Origin: Bacteroidota bacterium
Lineage (GTDB): Bacteria > Bacteroidota > Ignavibacteria > Kapaibacteriales > UBA961
Reading direction: 5' to 3'
DNA: 64,000 bases
Assembly (NCBI GenBank): GCA_018266765.1
Contig: JAFDZU010000035.1
Coordinates: forward strand, 9,910 to 73,909
This document shows positions 63,676-64,000 of the stretch, piece after piece. Each line of letters starts with the position of its first letter. Positions within the stretch are counted from its first letter, which is position 1. A model generated the notes under the pieces. The model searched no databases. It saw only the letters and a list, made by a program, of their open reading frames with translations, and was not told the origin of the DNA. The position numbers were made by a program, and so were the translations under genes.

Positions 63676-64000
63676 TCATAGCAATATTATTTTTATTATT
63701 TCTTTAAACTTATTTATTTCAACATTATTATCTTGTTTAGAATTCAACATATTTGTTGAAATATAAATACTATTTAAATACTTTAAACCAAAATACTCAG
63801 CAGTTAATTTAAAGGGTATTTCAAAACCTTCCGGCAATTTACTATCAGCACCAACGGCCAATAAAATTATATTTTTATTCTTTAATTTTTTGCCTGTTTC
63901 TTTTTGAATTGTTAATAGGTCTGAAAACCTATCGTAGAGGTTTTTCATAAGTCCGCTCATTGAATACCAATAAACCGGTGTGGCAAAAATTAAAGTATCG
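63676..64000 (-). CDS. Flavodoxin-like NAD(P)H-dependent oxidoreductase, 5' end cut off by the window
   Basis: The frame stays open from the stop at 63676 to the window edge. The visible 107 codons read DTLIFATPVYWYSMSGLMKN near the edge, the classic flavin-binding/substrate loop of FMN-dependent NAD(P)H oxidoreductases, followed by a Lys-rich middle and LTAEYFGLKYLNS. An in-frame ATG at 63960 is inside this motif and is not the true start; the N-terminal FMN phosphate loop lies beyond the window. The composition is AT-rich, like the neighbouring SSP411 gene. Confidence 0.8.
   Translation of the reverse strand, partial: DTLIFATPVYWYSMSGLMKNLYDRFSDLLTIQKETGKKLKNKNIILLAVGADSKLPEGFEIPFKLTAEYFGLKYLNSIYISTNMLNSKQDNNVEINKFKEIIKIILL

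Noticed and set aside
1-64000. Insertion sequences, CRISPR arrays, tRNA or rRNA genes, riboswitches
   Set aside because: No transposase, regularly spaced repeat, cloverleaf or known aptamer core was recognised by eye; a covariance-model search would be needed to exclude small RNAs.

Overview
The window is about 64 kb of a compact, low-to-medium GC, Gram-negative genome. Several features point to the Bacteroidota/Chlorobiota/Ignavibacteriota (FCB) group, possibly a Kapabacteria-like lineage; this is an inference and no 16S rRNA gene is present. They are: promoters of the TTTG-N19-21-TAnnTTTG type (18041-18071 and 20539-20570), a fused CcoN-CcoO cbb3 oxidase subunit with a short monoheme CcoP, FG-GAP/ASPIC surface proteins, a Bacteroidota-type short homogentisate dioxygenase, and many lipoproteins and outer-membrane efflux proteins. 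I saw no rRNA, tRNA, CRISPR array or intact insertion sequence.

Layout. 181-5903 (minus) is a phosphate-uptake operon, pstS-pstC-[aquaporin-arsC]-pstA-pstB-phoU, with an arsenate reductase and an aquaporin embedded between the two permease genes. 6156-15635 (minus) holds a type I secretion-like set (ABC exporter, HlyD adaptor, TolC-like protein), a small Cys-rich lipoprotein and a 1209-aa FG-GAP/ASPIC protein (1205 aa from the preferred start). 15944-18639 (minus) has an LD-carboxypeptidase, a PsbP-like lipoprotein and a GNAT acetyltransferase. 18919-20385 is yicC-gmk. 20622-27093 is a TetR-controlled RND efflux operon with three matching candidate operators. 27425-31756 has a TPR/SARP-like regulator followed by three translationally coupled or closely packed envelope genes. 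32173-41097 has an ADP-ribosylglycohydrolase, a possible transglutaminase-fold protein, a TerC protein, agmatinase, dapD, an Nramp-Usp fusion and mutS. 41149-47252 (minus) is a MacAB-TolC-like ABC efflux operon with two paralogous permeases separated by palindromic repeats. moeA and a gamma-carbonic-anhydrase-like gene follow.

49250-61455 is a respiratory region. A Crp/Fnr regulator is divergent from ccoI, a DUF2231-like gene, ccoS, ccoNO, ccoQ, ccoP, ccoG and ccoH. The tyrosine catabolism genes hmgA and hpd follow, then a DsbD_2/TauE-like membrane gene. A perfect ATGAC-N4-GTCAT palindrome lies about 41.5 bp upstream of the predicted start of transcription of the oxidase cluster. The right edge (61.5-64 kb, minus) is visibly more AT-rich; it carries a lipoprotein version of the DUF255/SSP411 family and the cut-off 3' part of a flavodoxin-like oxidoreductase gene.

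The observations most worth following are the arsenic module inside the pst operon with a stem-loop after pstS, the three-copy GAAACT-N14-AGTTTC operator, the FNR-like regulator that has lost one cluster cysteine but sits beside a well-placed target site, oxygen-consuming tyrosine catabolism inside the cbb3 cluster, and the Nramp-Usp fusion.
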